DNA from: Chlamydoabsidia padenii
Taxonomy: Eukaryota > Mucoromycota > Mucoromycetes > Mucorales > Cunninghamellaceae
Direction: 5' to 3'
DNA: 64,000 nt
Assembly (NCBI GenBank): GCA_025330725.1
Contig: JAIWND010000002.1
Span: forward strand, 1,726,001 to 1,790,000
Positions 11,219 to 23,184 of the stretch are shown in pieces. The position numbers and the translations under genes are program-made. Every line of letters starts with the position of its first letter. Positions within the stretch are counted from its first letter, which is position 1. Below the pieces are notes generated by a model. That model saw nothing but the letters and a program-made list of their open reading frames with translations, was not told the origin of the DNA and did not search any database.

Positions 11219-12856
11219 ATGTCTGCTCCTGGTCCCGATGAAACCGACCAAAACATTGAAATCTGGAAGATGAAGAAACTCATCAAAAATCTGGAGGCTG
11301 CTCGTGGGTAAAGTAAAAAGAGCACTGAACATATTCAGTTAGGTACTTACTAATCCTTGTATCATTCTCTATATCCAAATAGTAACGGTACCTCCATGAT
11401 TTCCCTCATCATTCGTACGTAAAACCAGCATACAACTCATTTTGGCTAATGAACGGTACTGACAGTATATTCTCTTTTTTTATATAGCACCAAAGTCTCA
11501 AATTAGTATGACGGCAAAGATGTTGGCTGATGAATATGGTACTGCTTCCAATATCAAGTCTCGTGTCAATCGCTTGTCTGTATTATCTGCCATTACCTCC
11601 ACCCAACAACGTTTGAAACTATACAACCGAGGTAAAGGATAGAAGGAACGAAAAAGGGAGGGGATGTTTGATTACTCACTAATTCAAAAAATCATGCATT
11701 ATCTTTATTTACTATAACTAGTACCTCCTAACGGTCTTGTGGTATACTGTGGTACTATTGTTACGGACGAAGGCAAAGAAAAGAAGGTGAATATCGACTT
11801 TGAACCTCACAAGCCTATCAACACATCACTCTATCTCTGCGACAACAAATTCCACACTGAAGCCTTATCTGAATTGTTGGAAGCGGATGCCAAGTTTGGT
11901 TTTATTGTCATGGATGGTAATGGATCTTTGTTTGGTACTTTGTCGGGTAATACTCGGGACGTCATCCACAAGCTTCAAGTTGATTTACCCAAGAAACACG
12001 GTCGTGGTGGTCAATCTGCTTTGCGTTTCTCTCGTCTTCGTGATGAAAAGCGTCATAACTATGTGCGCAAGATTGCTGAATTGGCAGTCAACTTTTTTAT
12101 CACAAACGACAAGGTAAAATACAAATAAAAAGAGAGATGGAGGGTGTATTTCTTTTTATTTTACACTAAATGATTTATATAATTTTATAGGTGAATGTAG
12201 CAGGTCTTGTATTGGCTGGTTCTGCTGATTTCAAGACTGAATTATCTCAATCCGACATGTTTGATCAACGTTTACAAGCCAAGATTGTCAAGGTGGTGGA
12301 TGTGTCTTATGGTGGTGAAAACGGTTTTAACCAAGCCATCGAATTGTCCGCCGAATCTCTGTCCAACGTCAAGTTTGTCCAAGAAAAGAAGTTGATTCAA
12401 ACCTACTTTGATGAAATCTCTCAAGATACTGGCAAGTACTGTTTTGGTGTGGAAGATACGCTCAAGGCTTTGGAATTGGGTGCAGTGGAAAGTTTGATTG
12501 TATGGGAAAACCTCGATACCAATCGCTATGTGCTTCGTGATGCTTCTGGTGCTGAATCTGTGGTCCATCCTACTAAACAAGAAGAAAAGGACAAGTCATT
12601 TATGGTTGACAGGTCTGCTGATGCTCCTCCCAACACTGATATGGAAGTGGTCGAAGTTAAACCTTTACTGGAATGGTTTGCTGATCGCTACAAGGACTTT
12701 GGTGCTACATTAGAATTCGTCTCCAACAGATCTCAGGAAGGAAATCAATTCTGTCGTGGGTTTGGTGGTATTGGTGGCATCCTCAGATACCGCGTCAACT
12801 TTGAACAACTCAATTATGAATCTGATGAATTCTTCTCTGATGATGATTACATTTAG
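11219..12856 (+). CDS. SUP45: Eukaryotic peptide chain release factor eRF1
   Basis: Recognises all three stop codons in the ribosomal A site and triggers peptide release with eRF3. Exons: 11219..11307, 11383..11414, 11488..11631, 11722..12113, 12191..12856; 440 aa, normal length. N domain: NIKS at residues 62-65 and YLCDNKF (the YxCxxxF motif) at 126-132, both stop-codon-recognition elements. M domain: GGQ at 184-186 in [17 protein letters not shown], the peptidyl-tRNA hydrolysis motif. The C domain ends with the acidic [16 protein letters not shown] tail. Exon 2 is only 32 nt. Because NIKS and YxCxxxF are standard, no stop-codon reassignment is suggested, and the many TAA/TAG/TGA-terminated genes around agree with the standard code. 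A 3' AATAAAAC signal lies near 13030. Confidence 0.98.
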
Positions 12857-13528
12857 ATTAGTCCCCTCTTTTTTTTTTTTTTTACTTTCTCCTCCTCCCC
12901 TCCTCTTTTACGTCTAGCTAGATAATCATTCCTATCCTCACTTTGTTTATATATGTTTTTACTTGATCTTTGTCTTGATTAAATGTATATATGTACTCTC
13001 TCTCTCCTCCTCTCCCTTTATTACCGTTTTAATAAAACACTTTTGCCCTTTATCCTCGAATGAATCTTATGTAACAATGAAATATATGCGTGTGATCTAA
13101 TTATAGACCTTTTTTTTTTTTTTTTTTTTTTTTTAATTGGACGGGCGGATCAGAATGGTTTTCATGCATTAACCATCATGCTGTCAAATCAGGTGATTAT
13201 TCCATGTTCTTACCAGTTAATGCAAAAAAAGTGTGCGACTCAAAAAAAAAATACAGATTCTTCCCACAGTTCATATTATGACAAAAGAATAAAGCCTTCA
13301 TTTGTTTTCGATGATTTTTCTTTTTTCAGGAACTCCGCTGCACTAAATTAATAGCCCGCCTGAAACTGAATCAAATATACAAAAACAAGAGTCAAACCAT
13401 CGATCGATTGGCTCGACTGGGAGAACATTCTGGCCTTCATGCAGAACATCCTTCCGTTCTTCTTTTGTTTTATTCAAATTGGTAAGGTTTAGGTTTAGGA
13501 AACACTTTGGTGCACGTTTGTTCATCAT

Positions 13529-13561
<33 letters not shown>

Positions 13562-13885
13562 TCCACTCACACAACGGACAATATAGGAATGGGCATTTGA
13601 ATGAGAAAGGATGAAAGAAATATGCTCATAATCACACAATTCATTAAAATCTCTCTTCTTGTTTAACAGAAGAAAAATTTTTATGACGGGATTTGAAATA
13701 TTTTAGGAAAAAAGAAAAAAGACTCAAAACCACTCTCTCCGCTCAATTTCCTTTCCTCTCTTGTTTCTCCCTTTTTCTGATCTAACCACTCTTCCTTCCT
13801 TGTCTTTTTAACTACTACTTGAAATTCTTTTATATATACATATATCTACACTGTTATTCCTACTGCTTCGACAAGATTAACCACC
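12857..13885. other. Intergenic, SUP45 3' flank and arrestin promoter
   Basis: T20-type run near 13113-13133, A29 run at 13531..13559, and a CGGGATTTGAAA motif at 13687, about 200 bp before the arrestin ATG. A pyrimidine-rich leader precedes the start. No gene seen. Confidence 0.55.
13687..13698 (+). promoter_or_regulatory. CGGGATTT motif, arrestin promoter
   Basis: CGGGATTTGAAA, 188 bp upstream of the arrestin ATG at 13886. Full consensus match. Confidence 0.4.
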
Positions 13886-15444
13886 ATGGTGCATGCTATT
13901 CGAAAGTCTGTTGAAGTACGCATTGATTTGGCTGATGAAGCTATCCTTATGGTTGGCCATCCCGAAGAATCCGCTGGCAAATTACTTCGTGGGGTCCTTC
14001 GTGTGAACGCGACTGAAGCGATAAAGGTCAAGTCAATCAGTTTACGTTTTGTTGGTAAAATGAAAGTGTCTTGGTCTGAAGGTAATATAGTATAAAAAGC
14101 TCTACTCTCCCTCCTTTTTTTTTTTTTTTTTTTTAACTCAACTTTTTTTTTTAAAAAAAAAATGTAGGACTAGGACATCACCAACATTATTATAAACAAG
14201 AACGCACTATTATGGAACACAGTTGGCAATTTATACCCATGGCAACCACCACCTCCTCCAGTCAAAAAAAGACCTATAGTTTATCAGCAGGCGAACACAG
14301 TTTTAACTTTGAACTCATGTTACCAGGGGACCTACCACAATCATTGGATGCCGAAGGTGCTCAAGTACTCTACCGACTCAAAGCCATGGTGGAACGACCA
14401 GCCTTTGTACACAACATTGTCAAGAAACGCTATGTCAAACTGGTGCGATCTATGCTTCCATCCGAATTCGAACTGGTACAATCTATGGAAATTCACAACA
14501 CTTGGGTGGACAAGATGATGTATGACATTGTGATGCCCTCTAAAATGTATGCACTGGGTGAAGCCATCACTGTCACCTTCCATATCTCACCTATTGCCCC
14601 TGAACTCAAGGTCCGGTCGATCTGTGCTTCTCTCAAGGAATACTGCTCTTATACCATCAAGGATAACTGTAAAATGGAAACTCGGATCATTCACTTTGAA
14701 AAACTCTTGGATCCCTTTCCCGATAATGGTGACCATAACAACAATCAATGGTCAAGGGATGTGAAAATTGATGTACCGGCGACTTCTCCTTTGATCTTTT
14801 GCGACACTGATAATGACATGATCAAGATTCGACACAAGATGAAGTTTGTTATCAGTTTAATCAATGCGGATGGTCATCTCTCTGAATTGCGTTGTGCTAT
14901 TGCTGTGGTGGTGGTCGATTCTTTTGCTGATCAACAAGATAATATGTTACCGGCTTATGATCAAACGTGGCGCTCGGTGCCTTATGATTCATCAGTCTTT
15001 GAAGCCTTGCGTCGTAGTTCCATCTCTCGCACTGGTCTGATGCCTCTCACACGTAATGATCCCCAGGCTTCTTCAGCATCTACTTCAGCATCATCTACAC
15101 CATTGCCATCACCACCGTTACCAATCTCATCATCTCAACAACAGTCAGAACAGACTTCTTTTGCATCATCACCACAGTCATCATGTCGTGCACCTGTCAC
15201 AATCTCTGGTCGGGCACGAACATTATCCATCAGCACTTTATCAGCTTCACCTAGCAATATGGGGGGATTGTCTACCTCTAGTAATCGAAACAATAACTTT
15301 AATGGACAACAACCTGATCCTTGGTGGAATGGTATGGATCTCTCTCGGGTGCCTTCTTATAATACCGCTGCAACAATGGATCATGTCGCTCTCTCTTCCT
15401 CGTTACCCGCCTATGATCAATTATCCTGCTCTCCTCGTGTTTGA
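13886..15444 (+). CDS. Arrestin-like (ART/alpha-arrestin) trafficking adaptor
   Basis: Exons 13886..14081 and 14168..15444; 490 aa. The start ATG has a good context (CACCATGG). Residues about 1-180 form an arrestin N domain (KSVEVRIDLADEAILMVGHPEESAGK... GVLRVNATEAIKVKSISLRF; then HSFNFELMLPGDLPQSL), and 180-310 an arrestin C domain. The last 170 residues are Ser/Pro-rich and look disordered. Known role of the family: recruit Rsp5/Nedd4 ubiquitin ligase to plasma-membrane transporters through PPxY motifs. Here no PPxY is visible, but LPAYDQ occurs twice, after the C domain and near the C-terminus; LPxY is an accepted variant WW-domain ligand. Cargo cannot be inferred. Confidence 0.85.
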
Positions 15445-15929
15445 ATTATGGATTCATCTAGTTATAGCTTATTATAACTAATATCATCATCATCATCATC
15501 ATTATCACTTTTTTTCCCTTGTCATTTGCCCACTAGTATTATTATAGCTTATGATTGCTCTTTTATAGTGTATTACATTACTTTTTATTCATCCACATTC
15601 AAATAAATACCCAAAGATCATCATCATCATCATCTTTTTTTTTTTCTTTTGCCCTTTAGTACACGGCCAACGTCAACATCTCCAACAAGAACATAGCAAC
15701 AGCATCAGCAGCAGAAGTAACAACACCAATTTGGGGTAACCCAGCGGGGTATTTTAGCTGTCCAGCAAATCCAAATTTTGGTTGCACGGGCCAAAAAAAA
15801 AAAAAAAAAAAAAAGCATAAATTTTACACGATTCATCATGTGTATAGGTGTTATCCATTGTGATACATACATCATGTATGATAGAAACACCTTCATTGAT
15901 AAACGTATTTATATTGACCAGCAAACATA

Positions 15930-16570
15930 TGATAAAACAAGACTTTATTGACATTAAGATTGAATATAACACTATACAGACAATAAAACCAATCTACCAC
16001 CATTGTTATCCACAAGACATCATCTTTTGATCTTGCTTGACCAATGATCGATTTGACATTCATATATATCCCCAGCTCCAATCAAGAGGTGTACTATCAT
16101 CGCACTTGACCACCCAATCCATCCTCGATGGCCACTGCGTTTGCAATAGCACCATTCTTCTTTTCATCCAAAGCCTATTGCATTCCATTCAGAGAACGTC
16201 ATCCTTTTTCCCAGTTTGTTGCATCAGACAAAAAAGAGCTTCATCCATGGTCAATTGGTAGGTATCGATTCTACATCGACATGAACTGAAAAGCATTAGT
16301 ATTATAGTCTTGGATAAGGTGATTGTCCAAGAAGAAAGAGGCAGTATACATTACCACCCCTTTCTCTTCCTGCCTTTCTTTTACCTTTGCCGTGTTGATC
16401 CTGTTTGGATGATTTCCAAGAGAGCCCATTACTACCACAGAGTCAGTTGTTTCGTCACCTCTTTTTGTTTCTCTTCATCATTCAATCGTTACAACAAATG
16501 GGAGTGCCCTGTTGAAGAGAATCAAGTTGAATGTCTTTGGAATGGGAAGACAAAGAAAAAGGAAATGGTT
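15930..16570 (-). ncRNA. Possible spliced transcript without long ORF
   Basis: On the minus strand an intron 16286..16384 is well formed: donor GTAAAA after CACGGCAAAG, branch-like TACTAAT, acceptor TTTTCAG eleven bases on. Downstream, AATAAAG lies near 15955, about 110 bp past a reading ending DWSWGYI. Upstream, a CGGGATTT motif at 16578..16588 sits where other genes have it. No ATG-initiated frame longer than about 20 codons survives the splice, although fragments such as MDEALFCLMQQTGKKDD look protein-like in separate frames. It may be non-coding, or a decayed gene with frameshifts. Only RNA evidence would settle it. Confidence 0.3.
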
Positions 16571-16577
16571 TTCCGCC

Positions 16578-16588
16578 TTAAAATCCCG
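16578..16588 (-). promoter_or_regulatory. CGGGATTT motif (minus orientation)
   Basis: TTAAAATCCCG on the plus strand, directly upstream of the putative minus-strand transcript and 50 bp from the T39 run. Confidence 0.35.
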
Positions 16589-16632
16589 CCACATTGCCAA
16601 CTATAAAAACGCGTTCTAAAATTCCTTCTCTT

Positions 16633-16677
<45 letters not shown>

Positions 16678-17160
16678 GAAGAAAAGGAATTGTTGATGTG
16701 TGCAAGAAGTTCCATCGTGGTTGCCAAATCGTTCTGAAATTTTTTATTGCTTTTTTTGGCGAGTGTCGAAGTTTTGTTGTATAGGGTCGTATCAGTGCGC
16801 AATGTTTCTTTTTCCCGCACAAACTCCAACCACTTTGAGGAACCCAAAGGACAACAAGACAAGTTTCACTGAATTAATCAAGGATGCCGGTCTTATTTAC
16901 TGATGGATGGTTTTAACATGGTAATAGATGAAGAAAAGCTTAAATCACTCTTGTATCATCTTGTCGGTTTTGCAAATCTAAAAATAACATTCAGGGTCCA
17001 GCCCACCTGTCAATTATCGATTTTCCCCTTCCCCAGAGTGCATCATGTAGAAGTACAAGTTGGTCAGGAATAATTAGACTTGGTATGGCCTCACATGAAG
17101 AAGATTATTATCAAGTCAAGGGCCTCGGGGTAGGTGTGCTTTACTACTGTCTCGTTATTG

Positions 17161-17208
17161 CCGGGATTTAAATCATATCGCCGACGACATCTACATTTCA
17201 AATCCCGG
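17161..17208. promoter_or_regulatory. Inverted pair of CGGGATTT motifs
   Basis: CCGGGATTTAAAT (from 17161) faces ATTTCAAATCCCGG (to 17208) across about 22 bp, making an imperfect palindrome. This is the only tightly spaced inverted pair in the window and resembles a dimer-binding site. No gene start is within 1 kb on the plus side; the putative transcript at 17373..17740 lies to the right. Confidence 0.45.
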
Positions 17209-17372
17209 TACATTCTTCCAACACATGGATGGCCCCGACCAAACACAACCCCCAACACAAAAAACATCAAGACGAGAGACAAATTCATATATGGTGATAA
17301 GATTGCATTTTATATATAAAAGACTATTATAAAAAAAACTAGATAGACTAATGCTACAAAACAACTACACTA

Positions 17373-17740
17373 CTTTATTGCAAAACAGGGTGTTTCCTTG
17401 AGTCTAATTCAAAACATAAAGATGGTATGATTAGTAAACTGTTGTTTTCTTTTCTTTTACACATATGCTTTTAATTTTATTTGACTACTGTATCAGACAC
17501 TGGAAATATCACCAAGGTTTAGGCACAAAGATGGGTCCTCATCCAACGAAACACAAGTGTTTGATGAATGATATCTTTGTGAACTCCCAAACCAATAAGA
17601 CACATGTTCCAAGTTATCATCACTACAATTGTCATCACTTTCACCAACTCTTTTTCCTTGTATTTCGTCTTACCTTTTCAGATGAATGTGTAGGGAAAGA
17701 AAGAGGATTAAGAGAAAACAAAAAAAAGCCCTCTATTTAA
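17373..17740 (-). ncRNA. Possible short spliced transcript
   Basis: Minus-strand signals: donor AAAAG|GTAAGA at 17673, a possible acceptor TTGTAG about 50 nt later, a second intron 17404..17460 with TTACTAATC branch and GAATTAG acceptor, and AATAAAG near 17377. One reading across the first junction is open for about 60 codons (a hydrophobic stretch followed by an acidic Ser-rich part ending LGDISSV), but it has no ATG. Coding status unknown; could be chance. Confidence 0.2.
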
Positions 17741-18277
17741 AGAGAGAGAAAAAATTTTCTCGACAGGCCAACTTTTAATAGCCGCTTAAATATGTTGTGT
17801 ATCACCGTAAAAAGTCGCTTGGACATGACAAACATAGAACCAAGAGGATATGATAGGATCGATCAGGTAAGATGAGGGATGATATAGTATGTCATTGAAG
17901 AGTAGTTCACGTTATGTTGTCACTTTCACAAAGACAGATGGGCCAGTGGAATGATGTTACACTGACTTGGTTGAGCGGAGGTATTTTGAGAAGATTCTTC
18001 TTTACTTTTTTTTTTTTAGACGGTGATATACTTTACCCGATATGCCACCCAAAAAGAAATGAAAGATCGCTGGTCGGCAAAGGTTAATATTATCCTCATA
18101 TGGGGCAGTAAGTATGTTTTTGTATTTTTTAAAGTGATTTATTTTGTCTGTGATAGGTTTTTTCGGCTTAAAAAAGAAAAATTCTGTCGGTCGGGAATTC
18201 TTTTACTTTTCTTCCCTTCCCTCTTTTCTTTTCTCGTTTTACATTCATATCCATTCTTTTAACTTTCTCTCACCAAC

Positions 18278-20099
18278 ATGACACAAGGTAGTGTTGAAGA
18301 CGACTCTAGCTTGAAAAGGTCACTTCGATGGAAAAATCGTTTTACTAAGTCTGTGCAACAGCAACAACCACAACAACAACGTGAACCTACTCAACCACCA
18401 CCACCACCACCACATTGTCTCCCAGCACCTGGAGTGAATGGATCCACCAGCGATGTTACTTGGTCTTCACAAACCGGCTGTTCTGACAACAACTCGATTC
18501 ATTCCGGAACGTCCTCCAGTGACCAACAAATACCACCATGCGATGATCATATAGACGAATCAACCTTAACCAAGACTCGACAATCACGAAACAAAGACTT
18601 GCACTGTTACTTCAAGCAAGTGCCTCCCAACGATGTGCTTTTACACGGTAAGTCATATTGTAAAAGAATTTGTGTATACTTCCTGGGGTCACCTCTTTTG
18701 ACTTTTTTAGGTCTGTGCAACTTGGGCTAACAACTTTTTTATTTTATTTTACATGATGAACAACTCGCAATAGACTTTAACTGTGCTTTACAAAAGGATG
18801 TCTTATTACAAGGTCGACTCTTTATCACACAATCCTTTGTGGGGTTTAAATCTAACATTCTTGGCTATGTCACAACGGTAATACCTATAACATAAACCCC
18901 ACCCCTCCCATGCACCGGAGTGATAATTTGAATGACTAATCTTGGCAATGTATTATGCTTCTATAGGTGGAACTCAAGATTGAAAACATCAAGCACATCG
19001 ATCGGGTACGCACTCTACGTTGGATGCCAAGGGTATTACAAGTTACCATGAAAAATGAAGACAAGGTAACAAACATATTTACTGTAACATCTTGGCTCTT
19101 TTGTTACTCACACTCCTATTGTCTTTATAGTATACATTCACATCGTTTTTGTCCTCCTTGTCCTCGGCAAGAGATGAAGCTTACTATTGTTTGCTCGATC
19201 TTTGGCAGCAACAACAGCAACAAAATCCTCAACCTTCTTCTGTACCCTTCTCATCAACCTCATCCTTGGAATCAACAACATCCACCACAGCAGCACCACC
19301 ACCACCAGCACCAGCAAAAGTAGTGCTACCACCATCTGAATCGACAGAGATACCAGATATAGAATCGAACCGATTCAACAATGCTGATGATGATGATGAC
19401 AATTCTACTGCAGTACAACATACCAAAGACAATCCTACAACAGAAACTACACCACACTCACCATTATCAAGTCCTTTCAAAATCTTCCATCGGAGGAGGG
19501 CCCAGACTGTGTCAGCTTCCAATGATTCTCCCGCACGTGCAAGATCGATGACATCCAACAGTACCCCGGTAGCCAGAAATACAAGTAAGTCTATCAATTA
19601 AAGGGAAAATCATAACTTGAATCTTAACACTCGATACCTTTTTTTTTCTCTCTCTTTTGTAGATGGTCATATCACTTGGATGGACGATGGTCAAGAGGAT
19701 ACACAACCTATTGAAACTAAACCAACATCATCCTCACCACCACCAGCGACATTATCACCTAAATCATCGATACTGAAAACCGACAAGAACAAATTATCAA
19801 CTCTGACCCATCATGATCTTGATCAAGGACAACAACAATCTACTCATATGCATATCAAAACCCTTCTTACCATTGGTGGCATCCTGTTGTTTCTATCACA
19901 CGCTTTTTTAACTTATGAATTCTATCATGTGACTCAGCTCTTCACTATTCAACAACAACAACATCAACATTCTCCACGACAACAACATGATACCGCTTGG
20001 ATTTCTGGTCAATTACAACAAGTCAAGAACCAAGCTCAACTCTGGGAACGGGAATCAATTCGACAAAGGCGACAATTACAAGATTTGATACCCTCTTAG
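18278..20099 (+). CDS. GRAM-domain protein with C-terminal membrane anchor
   Basis: Exons: 18278..18647, 18774..18877, 18967..19065, 19131..19584, 19663..20099; 487 aa. A Q/P-rich N-terminus is followed by a GRAM domain at about residues 106-215 (LHCYFKQVPPNDVLLHDFNC, then QGRLFITQSFVGFKSNILGY), a long Ser/Pro/Asp linker, one predicted transmembrane helix at about 409-429 (LLTIGGILLFLSHAFLTYEF) and a Gln-rich tail. Known for the family: GRAM domains bind phosphoinositides or phosphatidylserine, and GRAM plus TM proteins (Lam/Ysp, GRAMD) anchor ER to the plasma membrane. The sterol-transfer VASt domain of Lam/Aster proteins is not seen, so a tether or regulator (GRAMD2-like) is more likely than a lipid carrier. 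Convergent with the bHLH gene. Confidence 0.85.
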
Positions 20100-20407
20100 A
20101 ATAGAACCCCCACTCTTTTTACCCGCCCCATGCCTCTTTTTTTTTTTGTAGACTATGTATAAAATAAAAAACAATCATACTTATTGAATCATCATTACTA
20201 TCATTAGTTTTTCGATCACGCATGAATAATGCAGATTGGAAGTCTATTCCATATTAGGGTTGGGACATAATTTTATAACATAAACAAGGTTTTTTTATTG
20301 ACATAACATATTAAAGGGTAAAGAGATCTATATTGGAGGGGGATTGTTTTTATAGGATGTAAATGGAGGAATGGTATCTATACTGAGGTGAAGGGGAAGG
20401 GGGATTG
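20100..20407. other. Convergent 3' gap
   Basis: 3' flanks of the GRAM and bHLH genes; AT-rich, with AATAAAAAAC-type sequence near 20163. No gene seen. Confidence 0.55.
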
Positions 20408-22165
<1,758 letters not shown>

Positions 22166-23184
22166 ATGTGATGAAGTTGAGTGATGTGTTGTAAACCAAA
22201 AACTGTTATAAAAAAGAAAAGAAAAAGAAGTAATAAAAATGAGACAAGCCATTTTTTTTTTTCAATGGTTTCATACTTAAACCCCCGACATCCATGCGTT
22301 TTGTCGAGTTTTCAATCGGCGGTACCTTTTCCAGTACGAATCTGAAACTTGGTTCCCAACCTATTTCTGTGATCAAAATTTCTCAAACAGTATACATAGA
22401 CCAGTAGAGCAGGTACAAACTATTCTCAAAATTACTTTTTATTCTTGCTGTGAAACATGAAGTGTGAAAATTAGGTTGAAGCATCATTTTGTCAACGTGG
22501 CGCATAACCAGGTGTGATACGTTCAAAGTGATACTTGTTTCTATCTTCTTGTCATTGAATCAGTATTACTAGCTCCGACAGAATCCCGTAGAGTCTTATT
22601 AAGAAACAAGTCTTAACTATAGATCAGTATGGGATCCCTACTTGGTAGCGCTCACATGGTACAACGTGGCTATATGCCCCTCACACCTTTGGGTTATTCT
22701 TTTTTAGTGCGGGAATTAAAAATATTACGGGACATGAATTTCCGGCCAATTAAATTTAGTCACAACGTTCACAAAGTACAAAAAGGAATGAAAGAAATCG
22801 CAATCCCATTTTTCTTTTCACTTCTTCAACATTCATTGTGTGTTGGATTCACAGTAGACTCTTTTTCACCAGTTTTATCATTATATACAAACCACATCTC
22901 TTTGTAAACTCTTCCCTCTCTCCTGTTGGTGCTATTTTATTGGTTGGCTTCCATTTGACTCTTTTAAAAGGTAAAAGTTAGAACCAGATTGGATTAGATT
23001 CCTCTCAATTTCTTTACTAATACATCTTTTGTCACAGTTGTCTTTTTACTTCACATCTGGAACTAGTTAAATCATTTGGAATTGAATTCCTTCAACCATC
23101 TTTACCTGTTGAACATTACACGACAACCAACAAGGAAACAACCCCCCCCCTTTTTTTTTTTGATATCCTGAAAACGACAATTAT
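22166..23184. other. Divergent promoter region bHLH / Arf-GEF
   Basis: Contains two diverged motif copies (GCGGGAATTAAAAA and ACGGGACATGAATT near 22710-22740) and a C9T11 run near 23144-23160. A 92-codon ORF at 22629 has no recognisable content. No gene supported. Confidence 0.5.

Larger units (their letters stand above)
15445..18277. other. Gene-poor 2.8-kb stretch
   Basis: Begins with arrestin 3' UTR (ATC trinucleotide runs near 15482 and 15620), then A22 near 15793, T39 at 16638..16676, and three CGGGATTT motifs (16578, 17162, 17196). No conserved protein was recognised. Two minus-strand stretches (about 15930..16570 and 17373..17740) carry splice and polyadenylation signals and are listed separately. 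Confidence 0.5.

Noticed and set aside
17091..17740. Three ORFs of 61-91 codons around 17.1-17.7 kb
   Set aside because: Low-complexity His/Lys content or no start; kept only as possible transcript signals.
22166..22252. N-terminal extension MACLIFITSFSFLFYNSFWF of the bHLH protein
   Set aside because: In frame but hydrophobic, in the T-rich leader; MDNQQES at 22165 is the better start for a nuclear factor.
22629..22907. 92-codon ORF in the bHLH / Arf-GEF gap
   Set aside because: No domain, no splice partners, and it overlaps motif-like promoter sequence.
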